A DNA stretch of 64,000 nt from Solea solea. Taxonomy: Eukaryota; Chordata; Actinopteri; Pleuronectiformes; Soleidae. Shown piece after piece: positions 1 through 12,000 of the stretch (the stretch's first letter is position 1; each line of letters opens with the position of its first letter). A program made the position numbers and the translations under genes. Location: positions 7,479,186-7,543,185 of the forward strand of contig NC_081144.1 in NCBI RefSeq assembly GCF_958295425.1, given 5' to 3'. The notes under the pieces were generated by a model, which had not been told where the DNA came from, did no database searches, and was given only the letters and a program-made list of their open reading frames with translations.

Positions 1-860
1 TTTCAAGTGTCAGCAGAGACTGATGTATACCAAATCAAGTTCAAGTTGGCTCTTAATTGTAGCTGACTAGACGACAGGAGCCCTATTGTCAAATAAAAAC
101 TCATGTTTCTTAGATCTTCATGTTTTCTTAGGAGTAATAGCTGACTCCCTCCACTGGAGGGTCACGGTCTTGCATCTACGTTACAGTTCAGCGACAGCAT
201 TGTTTTTACTTATCATTATGAACAAGCTCTGTTGGGAAAAAACAAATACAAACTGACTTTTATGAGCCATAGATACATTTCTGGAGGATGAGACAGCTTC
301 CCCTCTCAAAAAAGCCCCAAAAAACAAAAAAAACAAAACAAGTGTAATCTAAACAATTCCAATGAAGTAAATGATGATATTGAATGGTTTGTTTAAGCGA
401 TATAATTATATTTAGTTCAAGGAAACTTATTCGGAAACCTAATCAATACATTGAGAATCAGAGAGAATCAGTTGGCAAAACAAAATGGCTTTTCCTCCAA
501 ATTCTTTCAGGTGCACAATGCACACACACACGCACACACTAAGTTTCACAAGTACACCCAACTGTCATAATTGTTTCATATTCACTCTGACAACTGAAAA
601 AAAAATTAGAAAATAAATTGTCACTCAAAACACTCATAGCACTCATTTTAACTTAGCATTCACACGTGCATACAGTGGGAGTGGGATGTTAGTCAAGCTG
701 CACGTTGGGAGCGTTGACCTCTGGTTTCTCAGAGAGCTGCTGGAATTTGCATAAAGTCTTTTTTGGATCTCCGTGCTTTCCCACAGCTACTGCCTCTTCA
801 GGGTGTGACAGACTCCAGAAGTCCAGTTTGGTGCTGCTGTACTATGACAAGTCCCATGAC
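1..860 (-). other. Downstream of ILRUN stop: probable 3' UTR
   Basis: Directly follows the ILRUN stop codon (861-863, minus strand). The sequence is AT-rich with a short CA run near 520-538. No exon of another gene is recognisable. Most or all of it is likely ILRUN 3' UTR, but no polyadenylation signal could be picked with confidence. Confidence 0.5.
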
Positions 861-3800
861 CTAAGAGTGCCCAAAAGGATAGGACTCCTGTATACCCTGT
901 AAGGAAGGGGCATTATTATATATACATAGGATGTGAAGACAATTTCAGTGTCTCGTATTTGTACTCAGTGCTATAGCAGAGCTTTTGTTATATGTGCAGC
1001 CAAAACTATAGATGTAACGCTGAAATGAAAATGAAATCAGCAACTACTTATAATCTACTGGTCAGTTTTCACACAAACATTTAATGAAAAAACGAAAATG
1101 GAAAATGATTTTACACTGATGTTCAGGCAAAACAAGCCATTCAAGATGTTGTCTTTGTCTATAGCTGAATTTTATTTTCTGACCATTTACAGTTATTTGA
1201 CTGACTGACCCCCATTTGTTTACACTAAAAATGAACACACTGCAGATTTAACCACTTTGGAAATGTTGATAATGCTGACTAGCACTAAAATTTAACTTTT
1301 ATTAGTTGACATTTTTTTTTTTAAATCTTATCCACTGGTTCCGTAATTTGGTCTGGGAAGAAAAATATCTACAGCAGGTGGAAAATTGTGTGCAGACATT
1401 TGTGGCCCTCTCGGCTTGGTTTTGAAATGTACTGTAACTCAACAGCGCACATGCAACACAAATTAGTTTTAGGTTCCGTAATTCTAATTAAATTAACCCC
1501 CAACCCTTATTCAAGGTTAGAGGCTTGCACCACCATGACTGTGTCTTACCTGGTTATAAGAGACTAGTGAGAGATTGCTTTGTAGACTGTTTGCTACTAT
1601 ATCCACAGAGTTGTGTGACAGTCCATTCTGATCTTGCTGTAGCTGGTTTGGGCTTCCCTGCCAATGTTCCTCTGCAACCATATGACCGCTGTCGTCATGG
1701 AGGCCATTGTTGTTGCTGTTGGGGCACTTGCTTTTCTCTGGTGAGGCAAACGGGTTGTAGTCTCCTTCCAGGCTGCGGTGAGGCTGGGTGTTGAACTCAG
1801 CTTGGAAAGAAGAAAGCTGCTGTGTGACGCCAAGGAGGCCTCCAACCTCCACACTCAGGATCACCCAGATTACATCTGTCAAGAGAAACATGTTGAAATT
1901 TAAACATCCACCAACAGTGTTCTGCAAAAAGAAGTGAAATTTAACAACTATAATAATCAACTCATGCATTTACTGATTAATTATTGCAGTCTGTTCTTCA
2001 TCATACAGTCTCTACAGGTGTTAAGGTTGCTGTCCTCACCTCCATAGTAAAGTCCTGTAGCTGTGCACATTCTCCACTGACCCTGATACATGCCAGGAGA
2101 AACAGGGCTCTGCATCTGTACACTGACATCAGCCATTTCCTGGGGGTCTAAAGACCTCACCATCACCATGTTTACATGACCAAACTGATCACCTCCAACA
2201 TACTTCAGACAAACCCCAGGAGGCCATGACTCTGCACCTGGAAGACATAGACAACCATACTGAGTAAGGTATGACATGTAAGTGCAAATATTTTCTGTTT
2301 ACAAGATCTGAAATGAGTTATATTAGTCCAGCAGACATACCTGTGTTCTGTACCCTCCAGGTCTTTGTGAAAGATGTATCAGGTGGAACGGACTCACCCT
2401 CACCAATTGTCACATCCTTCACAAGTGACATGCACGGTGCACTAATGTTGGGACTCTCAAAGTCATAGTAGGCTCCTATGGCTGCCTGTAAATTCCTGGG
2501 ACAACAGAGAGACAGGTCATTAATACAAAGAATATAGCTGTAGATTTATGTTGGATGAAACTCAGAATGGAACAGCAATCGCAATAGCATGTGATACTTA
2601 AATACTAAAATAATTTATTTTGGTAGTAACACATGAAACATATGAAGGTTTGCAACTGTGGATTATAATTGTATTTAACCTGTGGAGTATTTAGTCAATG
2701 CATCAATAAACAGTTTGGGTAAAAGCCAAATAGATTCTATTCATGGTCATATTAGATAAGCACAACGAATCATCAGTTTCAGCCTTAACCATATATATAT
2801 TCACTACTGGCATAAGTTAAAGCATCATGATTATAGAAGCTCATCAGTTAATACTGACAAAATAAACGTTTTGAAATGTAATTCATAATTTTTAATGTGG
2901 ATACCACATAAACTCACATCTGCCTTTACAGGGAATGTAACTGTATATTTATATTATTAGTACTACTATGATTTGTGCAAAGTTATTTTATAATGAATGA
3001 CAGCATTTTGTGGCATCCACACTGCTGAAACCACAGAGCTGCTTAACTGTTTTTCTTTTTTTGTAACAGAGACAAGACAATTGATTCAATTTAATCCATT
3101 CATTTTAATGGTTGTAGAGATTGAGGCTTGCTCAACGTTATGTGCAGCTCATCCATAGCTGGCAGTTTTTATTTTTAGAAAGCCCGTTGCAGAGGAGCTA
3201 TTACACGATATCACGTGATTCTACTACAGACTCACTGCACTGCTGCTCACAAACACTGGATTCCTGCATTGCCACGGTTAACAAAGCAAATGAGGTTTAT
3301 GTGAGGAAAGATTGCAGAATACGACCACTGCACTGATGCCAGATGTTTGAGCTATGGAAATTAATAAATCAATACATGAAAATAAAAAGGGGACCTAAAA
3401 CTCAAACCCGATCCCAAAACGATCATTTTGCACCTTATTTATATTGTTTATATTGAATATTTTTTATTGTTGCTACCCTTTGTGCTGCTGTCACTTCTCT
3501 ATTCACGACTAATAACGTACACCTTAACGTATTTTATAATTAAGTGAATGCAATATTATCAGTAGATGAAAGCTTGCACTTCAATACTTTAGAGTTAGAC
3601 AAAGGTGAAGACATCCCATGATGCAGAATATATGTTGTGAAGCAGGAGGATTATACCGAGGGTCTTTGATATTACGTAATAAACCGTCGTGTAATTGTGG
3701 CCAAGAGAGACAGACATAACGTAACAACAGTATATCTGTCAACATCCGTAGTAACTGCTGCCCTTCATTAACTACACATTATGAGTAGTTTCGCGTATGT

Positions 3801-4453
3801 GATCAAATACACGAACTTTTCATTATCAGCTCAGTGACGTAACTACTTGATAACTAGCTTGGTATACAACTGGTGACCAGCTAGCAGTCTGAGCAACCAA
3901 AAAAAACATTCACACAACACGAAATACATTTAAAATGCAACGGTCATTTCGGTACTGAACCGTGTGTTAAATGACAAATAACACTTATATGATAAAAACA
4001 ACTATTTAGCTACCTGGCTATATTTATTCGTCACTGGAAGTCATAAGTCGGAGACACACTGACTCAGCTCGTTACGTACTACGTATTTAGTTGTCACTGT
4101 CCCCGTGTTTACACACCTAACGTAAATCATAGTGTCACGACAAGGGATAACATTTATCGTCATTTTCCTTCTATTTTAAAACAATTTGTCCTTGTACAAA
4201 AATAACCGATGAGTGGAAATCTAGTCGGTAGACTGCCTCTATCATCTAACGTGAACCACGCAACAGGCCACACGAATCCCCGAGCTCACCAGTTGGTCAT
4301 GTCCAGAAAGAAGGCGCATCCGGCGGGGTTTAGCTGAAATCCAAGTAGCCTCTGAAACTCCGATATCAGGATGTCTTTATCGGTTGTGCCCATGCAGCTG
4401 AATTTCTGCATGAGCTCCTGGTCCAGGTCCAGGTCCAGGTCCATGCCCTCCAT
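861..4453 (-). CDS. ilrun: ILRUN (C6orf106): UBA-like and NBR1-like domain regulator, complete, 5 coding exons
   Basis: Coding exons in transcript order (minus strand): 4290-4453, 2341-2495, 2040-2237, 1550-1875, 861-896. All junctions are GT-AG, phases join, and the product is 292 residues (human about 298). Residues 1-75 hold an acidic DLDLDLD start and a UBA-like helical region (GTTDKDILISEFQRLLGF, then FFLDMTNWNLQAAIGAYYDF). Residues about 80-185 form the NBR1-like FW domain (TFTKTWRVQNTG-type core, here SFTKTWRVQNTGAESWPPG, and GMYQGQWRMCTATGLYYGDVIWV). The rest is low-complexity and Ser/Asn/Gln-rich, ending in a YPFG motif coded by the 36-nt last exon. Known for the human protein: it dampens IRF3/NF-kB-driven cytokine transcription, promotes p300/CBP loss, and affects lipid levels. 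The start codon is the first ATG of the family-type N-terminus. I found no clear AATAAA-type signal for it in positions 1-860, so the 3' UTR probably continues beyond the window. Confidence 0.95.
2496..4289 (-). other. ILRUN intron 1
   Basis: 1.8 kb intron bounded by a GT donor at 4289-4288 and an AG acceptor at 2497-2496 (minus strand). It is AT-rich on the acceptor side; the donor side contains CpG and short ACGT motifs (around 3690-3850 and 4070-4090) expected near a promoter. I see no coding potential or recognisable repeat; the 71-codon plus-strand open frame at 3121-3336 has no family features. Confidence 0.75.
4421..4446 (-). repeat. Hexanucleotide tandem repeat inside ILRUN exon 1
   Basis: Tandem copies of a 6-bp unit (ccaggt on the plus strand) encode the alternating Asp-Leu run near residues 5-11 of ILRUN. 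Copy-number change would be in frame and alter only the length of this acidic stretch. Confidence 0.8.
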
Positions 4454-6073
4454 CGCGGATTCGCCCGGACAAACACGGGGGCTTCGCTTCTAATTTAGTC
4501 CGAGGCCTTGGCTTGTCATAACAAACTCAACAACAACAGGGCCGAGTGCGCATGTCACATGATTCCATCTGCTGCCTCTACCTGTGAACCACAGAAGACA
4601 CGACACTAACCTCCACACTGCAACTATTTTTGGGTGATGAGTTCTTACACCGCATATTTTGCTAAATTTACTATTTAAAATAGTAGAAAACCGTGCCATG
4701 GAATATTAATAATATTATGTAACAATGCAACACAGATGCTTTCTGTTGGTTGAATTAAAAAAACAAAAAAACAACATTATTATTATTTTGAAGGGCACCC
4801 ACACTCCTTAAACAAAATTAAAATTAGTAGTGCTTTAACATTTGAAGACAGGGCATTTTGTATTTTTGTCAGCTACAGGGTTGGTATTTACCTAATTTAA
4901 AACGTCAACAAAACATCAATTTTTCTCAAAACCACACACATTCTTTCACTTTGGACTATATTTGACCTGGTGCTAACAGCACATTCCTTTTTACTTTCTG
5001 AACAAGCATGGACATTGGTATTCTGTTTTCAAGACCAGATTAACCTGTTTGTGGCCCTAAACCTCCCATCATTCACTGTGCACAAGGCACACAATGTGCC
5101 TCTAATCCTAACCAGCAACTGTCAATATTCAATTAGCAATTTTAGTTTTGGAGTGCTAGTTAGTTTCTAGGAGCCAGAGGAAACATCAAATAACTATGTC
5201 TAATAACTAAATCATGAATGATATCTAAAACACGTGTTACCTTCTGTTTCTGTTCTGCTGTGAAAATGACATATCTTAAAAATACAATTAGCCCTTTGCA
5301 CAGCAGACATTTGACAAGGCACCATTGGAAAATCACAAGTGTAAATAATCAAATGAATAATGACTGAGTTCCCTTTAGCTTCCTCAGTTCCAGGATGCAT
5401 GCTGGTTAACTGCCACTGTTGAGACTTACACTAACTGAACATGTACCGTGTTACTAAAGATTTCATGACTAAATAAACTTTGTAACACACAATGTTTATT
5501 TTGCAGTAGACTTAGCAGTACACATCATTTGAGTGCCATTTTATTTTCACTGCACTCAAGTTTTGTCTTGATTCTTACCCCCGTGTTCCCCAGAGCATCC
5601 AGCAGATGGCAGCATAGTGCTTTTTTGAATTAAAAACTTACCTTCTTGGGACCAGTAGTCTTTATGGGGACCAAAACCTGGTCCTAATGAGGCAGCACTT
5701 CATTTCTAATGAACTGGTTAAATTTGGGGCTAAGATTTGAACTGGGGATAGGTTATTGACAGGAATGAGCATTAACTTGTCATGGTTAATGTGCGGTTTT
5801 GGTTAGGCTGCCCAAATGAATGGAGGTCAATACATAGTACAGCTGCGCGAGTCTGTATGTGTTTGTTTGTGTCAGAGGGGGGTTCATTTCAGTTGCTGTC
5901 CGGTGTTTAGCGAGATAGCGGCTAGCCTAGCAGGCTGCGCTATGCCAGCGGCGGCTAACGAGATGTACACAACCAGTGCTATGTGCAGTGCAGAGGTACC
6001 TGGTAGCTAGTACACGTTTATTTAAGGGGGAGAAAGAACCGTGTTACGGCTCTAAACGAGCCGCTAGAAGAAA
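4454..6073. promoter_or_regulatory. Divergent ILRUN/BLTP3A intergenic region with the presumed promoters
   Basis: 1.6 kb between the two divergent start codons. The ILRUN side (4454-4560) and the BLTP3A side (about 5830-6073) are CpG-containing and should hold the 5' UTRs and core promoters; no TATA box is obvious. The middle is AT-rich. Positions 5636-5790 look like a dispersed repeat (motif with 'tggggaccaaaacctggtcc', an imperfect palindrome). No exon resembling U1-C (SNRPC), the gene found here in human, is present. Confidence 0.55.
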
Positions 6074-9000
6074 ATGGCCGGAATAATTAAAAAGCAAATC
6101 CTTAAACATTTGTCAAGGTAAGTGTCACCCATGGCTTTGTGTTAGCCGGTTAGCCCAGCTGCATATATGGTTGAAATATTACTGACTTGTCTTACAGCGG
6201 ACGTTAGTATTTGGCATTTTCGTGTAGCTGCACCGATTTACACGTTGGTCACGTTGTGGTTGAACAGCGAGAGAAGGTTTGACATGGACAGTGAACGCAG
6301 CACTAACATCTCTACCGAGGCATCCCATGGTTAATTAGATTACTCTTGCTAAGTGTGTATGTGTACATGTCTGTTGTAGGTTTTGAGGGCAAATGATGGT
6401 TCAAAACCATCACTGTGAGGACATGTCCACGTTGTGATGACATTTGCTTTCAGAATTAGGTGTAGGTAAGGTAAGGGTTGGGGTCAGACATTTAGTTGAT
6501 GTGGTTAAGTTAAGGTTATAGGGACTGCATTGTGTCTAGAAGTGTCCTCAGAGCTATATAGAGACAAGTGTGAGAGTATATGTTACATATACTGTCTTCT
6601 AACACACATGACGTTAGAAAGCTGATGTCATATATTCAATAGGTAAAATATCTGTCTACTCATACCAAACTGCATATTGTCTTTTTATACCACTTATTGG
6701 TCCAGAGCCTTACATATTTTAGTTATTTTACAGGAATGTGATCTAGATTTCTTTTACTTGAGACCCACTTTTTCAAGATGACAAACAATTTTGACCCAAT
6801 TCAGACTGCCTTGGAGAAAGCAAAGTGTCTTACAATTCTACTGCAATGTTTGAATCAGTAAACCAGTAAACCAGTCATTTCCAAGACACATATTGTGTAG
6901 CATGCAAATCTTAAGTCTAAATCTAAAAATGTTATTTATAATATAATTATTTATTAATCTTTTTATTTTTTATTTCAGTTTTCACTTCCTCTACATACAG
7001 TATAATGCTGCTGCTCAGCAGACAATTACAGCCTGTGTTGTTTTCTGTTGCTCTCATGAAAAAAAATGTATTTTGGATTGAGAGCAATTTTGAAAGGTCC
7101 CTTTTACATCAGCTATATGGGATTAAAGTTGATCATGTACGAGTGTGGACAGAAAGTGTGTGATAAATCAGAGGCTTTCTATTTGACTGTTACTTTGCTC
7201 CTCTCTTGTTTCTGTCAATGAATAATTAAAAAATTGCTCGTACCAGATAGAACACACTGCACACATCCATGTCAGGTACACGTGGAAACTCATCCATGCT
7301 GCTGGTCATGCATGTATGTAAATAAGCTTTTTATTTCAAACCAATCATCTCTTCGGCCTTCTTGCATCCTTCTGTCAGAAATAATAGCGTCAAACCATTC
7401 GAAGTTCACTTTATTAGTCTCTGCTATTTGTATCAGTAGTTGACTCAGTGTGCAGTTGCATCCTTGATCGTAATAGAATAATACAGGCAGGGAGTTGACC
7501 AGAATATTGTATTGTACAGCCAGTTTTAGCTCTGGTCCTTCCCTGACTACAGAGAGTCGTAAATGCCAAGAATTTATGAACAACTTTACAGCCATTTAGC
7601 TTTTTTTTTACTGTAAATATACAGACTTATCCCTTCGTTCATTTTTAAAGAATACTTTTGTTATTGTTTAAAGCAAAATTGTTGTGCTCTGGGGCCACAT
7701 GGTGGTGTAGTGGTTAGCACTCTTGCCTTGCAGTGAGAAGACCCGAGAAAACATGCAATATGGGGATTAGGTAAATTGGACACCCTAAATTGACCATAGG
7801 TGTGAGTGTGAGAATGAATGGTTGTGTGTGGCCCTGCGATGGACTGGCGAACTGTCCAGGGTGTACCCCGCCTATCGCCCAATGTAGCTGAGATTGGCTC
7901 AGCACCCCCCGCGACCCTCTGGTGGAGGATGAAGCGGTAGATGATGACTGACTGACTGACTATTGTGCTCTGTCTTATAGATAGAGGATACGCAAGGCAA
8001 TGTGATGGTGTCAGTTAAAGCCTGAGATGCTTGGCTGACAAGCATAAACACTTGAGAAATGTGTCTTACAAAGAGTAGGTTGAGTAAAACTTTTATGTCC
8101 CTACCCCTTTCTTCAAGGAACGCCTGTCTGTCCATTTGTCTGTTAATTGCATAACCGTCCAATAGTTCGCCCAACAGGCTTCAAACTTGGCCAGTACTTT
8201 TGCCTATGACAGGAAAGAGTACCGTCCTTTGATGTCTTCAAATTGATTTCCCATCTTTCATTTTTGTATTAAAGTATAGTTTTAAATTCTTTTGATGTAA
8301 AATGTGATATCACAGTTGATGAACAGGGCGTGGTGCCACCCATCTATAATCTGTCTGTCCATCTGTTAACCGCAAAACTGTTAAACAGTTTGCTTGACAG
8401 ACTTCAAACTTGGTAGGTGACCTACTAAGGGCACCAGTGTGTGCGGAGTGGTAGGAATGTGACGGATGTATCGCTAAATGAGCTGCTTCCACATTGTTGT
8501 ACCAATAGAGAGAGAACACACCAGGCAATGTGCCTTGCAAATGATGCTGAGTTAGTGGCCCAGATGTGTGTGCTGTACTAGTTATTAAATCCAATTGCCA
8601 ATTGCCAATTGCAACAATCAGTCTTTAAGTAGTTGAAAACACAGTAGTCTTTGTTCAGATGTAGGTCTTAATCATGTATGCCACCAAAGCACCTTTTTAT
8701 TGTCTTGTGAACTAGATTTGAAGCCTGACTCATATGTGTGTGTGTGGGAGACAGTGGGTAAAAACTATATGTTAATTTAAGTAATGCAGTGGCCCAGATT
8801 CTTCAACTATAGGTCGTTGTTTTGTTGCTACACAGCTTTTCACTGACTTATCAGGTTTATCAGGTACAGCATACTTCTGTAGGCCAAGCAGTGTTAACGT
8901 TTTTAACATACTGGATCATGTTTACTTGTCTTCAGTCTCAGAGCCACAGTCTAGGTTTCTTGTGATATGTATTCTTTGGCTTTTTGCCTCTCAGTGGATG

Positions 9001-12000
9001 ACAAAAATGTGGCATGGATTTGTCACATGGTGAATGCAAAATAAAAAGTACTTGACACATCAATTTGTCCCACTACTGTGATATTTACCTTGCATGTGGT
9101 GGTTTATATGATATCTATATGCTTTATCTATATGATATCCCATAGTAGGATTACAGCTGTATGACCTGGCTATGGGAGGCTACTACACTTTTTCAGGATG
9201 ACTGATTCTTTTGCACTGCTTCACACCTTAGTCAAGCTGCATAATGCTTTGTCTCCCACATCATTGGTGACATACTATGCTTGTGTTTCCCTAATAAAAG
9301 CAGTTGCATTAAACTCTTACAGAGTCAATGTGTGTTCTAATCATAAATGCATTTATTTTAACATTTTATCTGCTTCCATTTCTCAGGTTCACCAAGAATT
9401 TGTCCCCAGACAAGATCAATTTGAGTACGCTGAAGGGGGAGGGGCAGCTGTCCAACCTTGAACTCGATGAAGAGGTTCTGCAGAACATGCTTGACCTCCC
9501 TACCTGGCTGGCAGTCACTCGGGTCTACTGCAACAAAGCTGCCATCAGGGTATGTTTTATTGACTAGTCAAACCTGATAATGCAGCTGGTCTGACGAGGT
9601 TCCTGTTCTTCTGAAACTAGGCCAGGGGTCCTGATGTAGAGTCTTAGGAAAGAGGCAGAGACCTTGCCACAAAGATTATCTTTTCTAGAGGCACTTTTGA
9701 GGACATTATGATCTTCCAGTCAAGCACTGGATGATGATAACAGGGCGACAAGCCATGATTCAGAGGGACACAAAAGGCCAGAGGCAAAAGTGATCCTGAG
9801 ATATACTGGTTGATGTACATTGAGCTGTGGGGATGCCTGGTTTGTGTTTGGAGATCATAATAACACTGCATGTATAAACCAGTCAGCGACCCGGGGTTTT
9901 GTGAAAGGCGCTTTATAAATCTAAGTCATTATTCATTATTTTTATTATTATTAGTAAAATTAAGTAATACCATTCACTTTGTTGTTATTAAAGTGCTTAT
10001 ATATTGTGTATAAATACACGGTTTCCTTAAAGGAGCTGTAAACAGGAAACAATTTCCTTTATGTTGTAAATATTATACGTTATGCATGTTGTAGGTTATT
10101 CTATATCATGGTTTACTGACTGAATATTCAAACCCTTAACTGTTATACAGCCACTTATAATGTTTTTGTAGCATTTCCTTTTTTCCTGTCAATACATGTG
10201 ATAACTGTTCTCCATCTCTCTCTCCGTCCCAGGCTTACAGATGTGATATCTCAAAAATTCAGAGAGATAATTAGTCAGATATTTAGACACAAATTCATCG
10301 GATATTGGTGGTCACTGGTCCTGTTTTGCTACGGTGACTTAGTATTCTGTGAATGCAATGTATCCTAAAGGTTTTTTTGTTTTTTTTTCATCTGGTAAAC
10401 TGTTCAAGAAAGGTCACGCTTTGACATCTCCATTCCTTGGGGTGATTTGTTCAAATTTGCTCCAAATAATTTGGCTTAAGCATGGCCTGATTAGTGCTTT
10501 GTGGTCAATGGTCAAAGTCACTATCCTCTTAAAGCATGTTGGCCATTAGTTAGACTTTATATGATGATCATGCTAGATTTTGAGGGTCAAAGTTGAGGGT
10601 TTCTCTGATGTCATAAAATTAGTTTTTAGTCATATCATACGAATCCTTACAGCAATAAAGACACATTTTCAGATTAATGTCTAATATGGCAGTGATATGA
10701 ACTTTACATCTAAGCTCTTAAAGGTCGACTTGACTAGTCTGGTACAAAATAATGTCGTATCAGTGATACAAACACATGTTCATTGGCTTCAGTATCTTTT
10801 GACAGTGTGATATTTCAGCTTCACAGGGAGTTATTGTTTTGTCCTGGCTTCATGTTGTGGGAACTCTGTGCTCACAGTGAATGATAACCAGTGTAGAATG
10901 CTGTAGCGTGCTTGTGACTGACTCTCTTGACCTTGCTGTCCTTTCTTTTCAGATACAATGGACAAAGTTAAAAACAAGCCCCATCTGCTTGGTAAGTAAT
11001 AGTTATTTCTGTCCTCCAGATTTGTTTCACATTATGCTTCCCAACCCTCTTTATATGTAGATAAGCTGACTGTAACATGCAGAGGTTAATTGAATAGGTA
11101 TGAGTGAAGGATTGTTCGCCTCACTTGGAGGATAAAGTGGGAAATCATGAATGAATGAATGAATGAATGAACGTTGACATGACTATAACAGTAGTTTTGT
11201 TATTTTACGACACCATAGGCTGTGTGTTTTGTGCTGTTTGTACTAACCCTCTATTTATCCTTGCACATTTGTATGCTGAGTTTTACTTTCTTTTTTTGTG
11301 CAGTTTTTGGATAAGGTAGAGGTAGAGATGAGGACATGTGAAGAGCCACGTCCACCCAATGGCCCCTCTCCTATAGCTATTACAGCAGGCCAGAGGTAAG
11401 CCTGCATTAAGCATGAGTCAACCTGATGTATGTGGTGATGAATACTATACTACGTAACCATGTCATTCATGTGGTAAACAATGCCTTTGTGCATGTTGTG
11501 TTTTTACAGTGAGTATGGCTTTGCTGAAAAAGTGGTGGAGGGCATGTCAGTGAGGATCAACTCTATCACCATCAAGGTGCAGGCTCGTGCCTTCCACGCC
11601 TCGTTTGAGCTTTGGCAGCTACAAGGCAACAGCCTCAACCCAAAATGGCAGCGCAGTGACCTCCGCTACACCCGCGTCACTGACCCAAAGAGAGGAGAGG
11701 TACAGAGCAACAGACCTCCCTTACTTATTCTGAAAGCTGTGTGTAAAGCCCAGCTAGATGTAATGGTGCTACCACAGAGCATGGAGTGCTCATTAAGGCT
11801 TAAGTAAATCATTTAATCAAGCCTACTGTTTTTGTCTTTATTAGCTGAAGTAACTTGATTGTGATGAACAGCCCTTCATAATGCAGTCTTATAATCCACT
11901 TAAAAGAAAAGGCTCTTTCTCGGTTTGTCTAAAAATGCATTAGCCTTACCACACCATTACTAATCAGTTTACAAATGTCGTAATAATGTTGTGGTTGTCT

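Larger units (their letters stand above)
6118..9386 (+). other. BLTP3A intron 1
   Basis: 3.3 kb GT-AG intron. It contains a probable MITE remnant at about 6385-6575, an almost complete SINE with target-site duplication at 7682-7972, and a partially duplicated unit at about 8121-8192 and 8351-8418. The remainder is AT-rich non-coding sequence without recognisable features. Confidence 0.7.

Noticed and set aside
705..902. 65-codon plus-strand frame near the left edge
   Set aside because: It is antisense to the last ILRUN exon and its UTR and has no family features.
7692..7760. Possible tRNA gene
   Set aside because: Box A-like sequence is present but there is no cloverleaf or box B; the flanking duplication and body identify a SINE.
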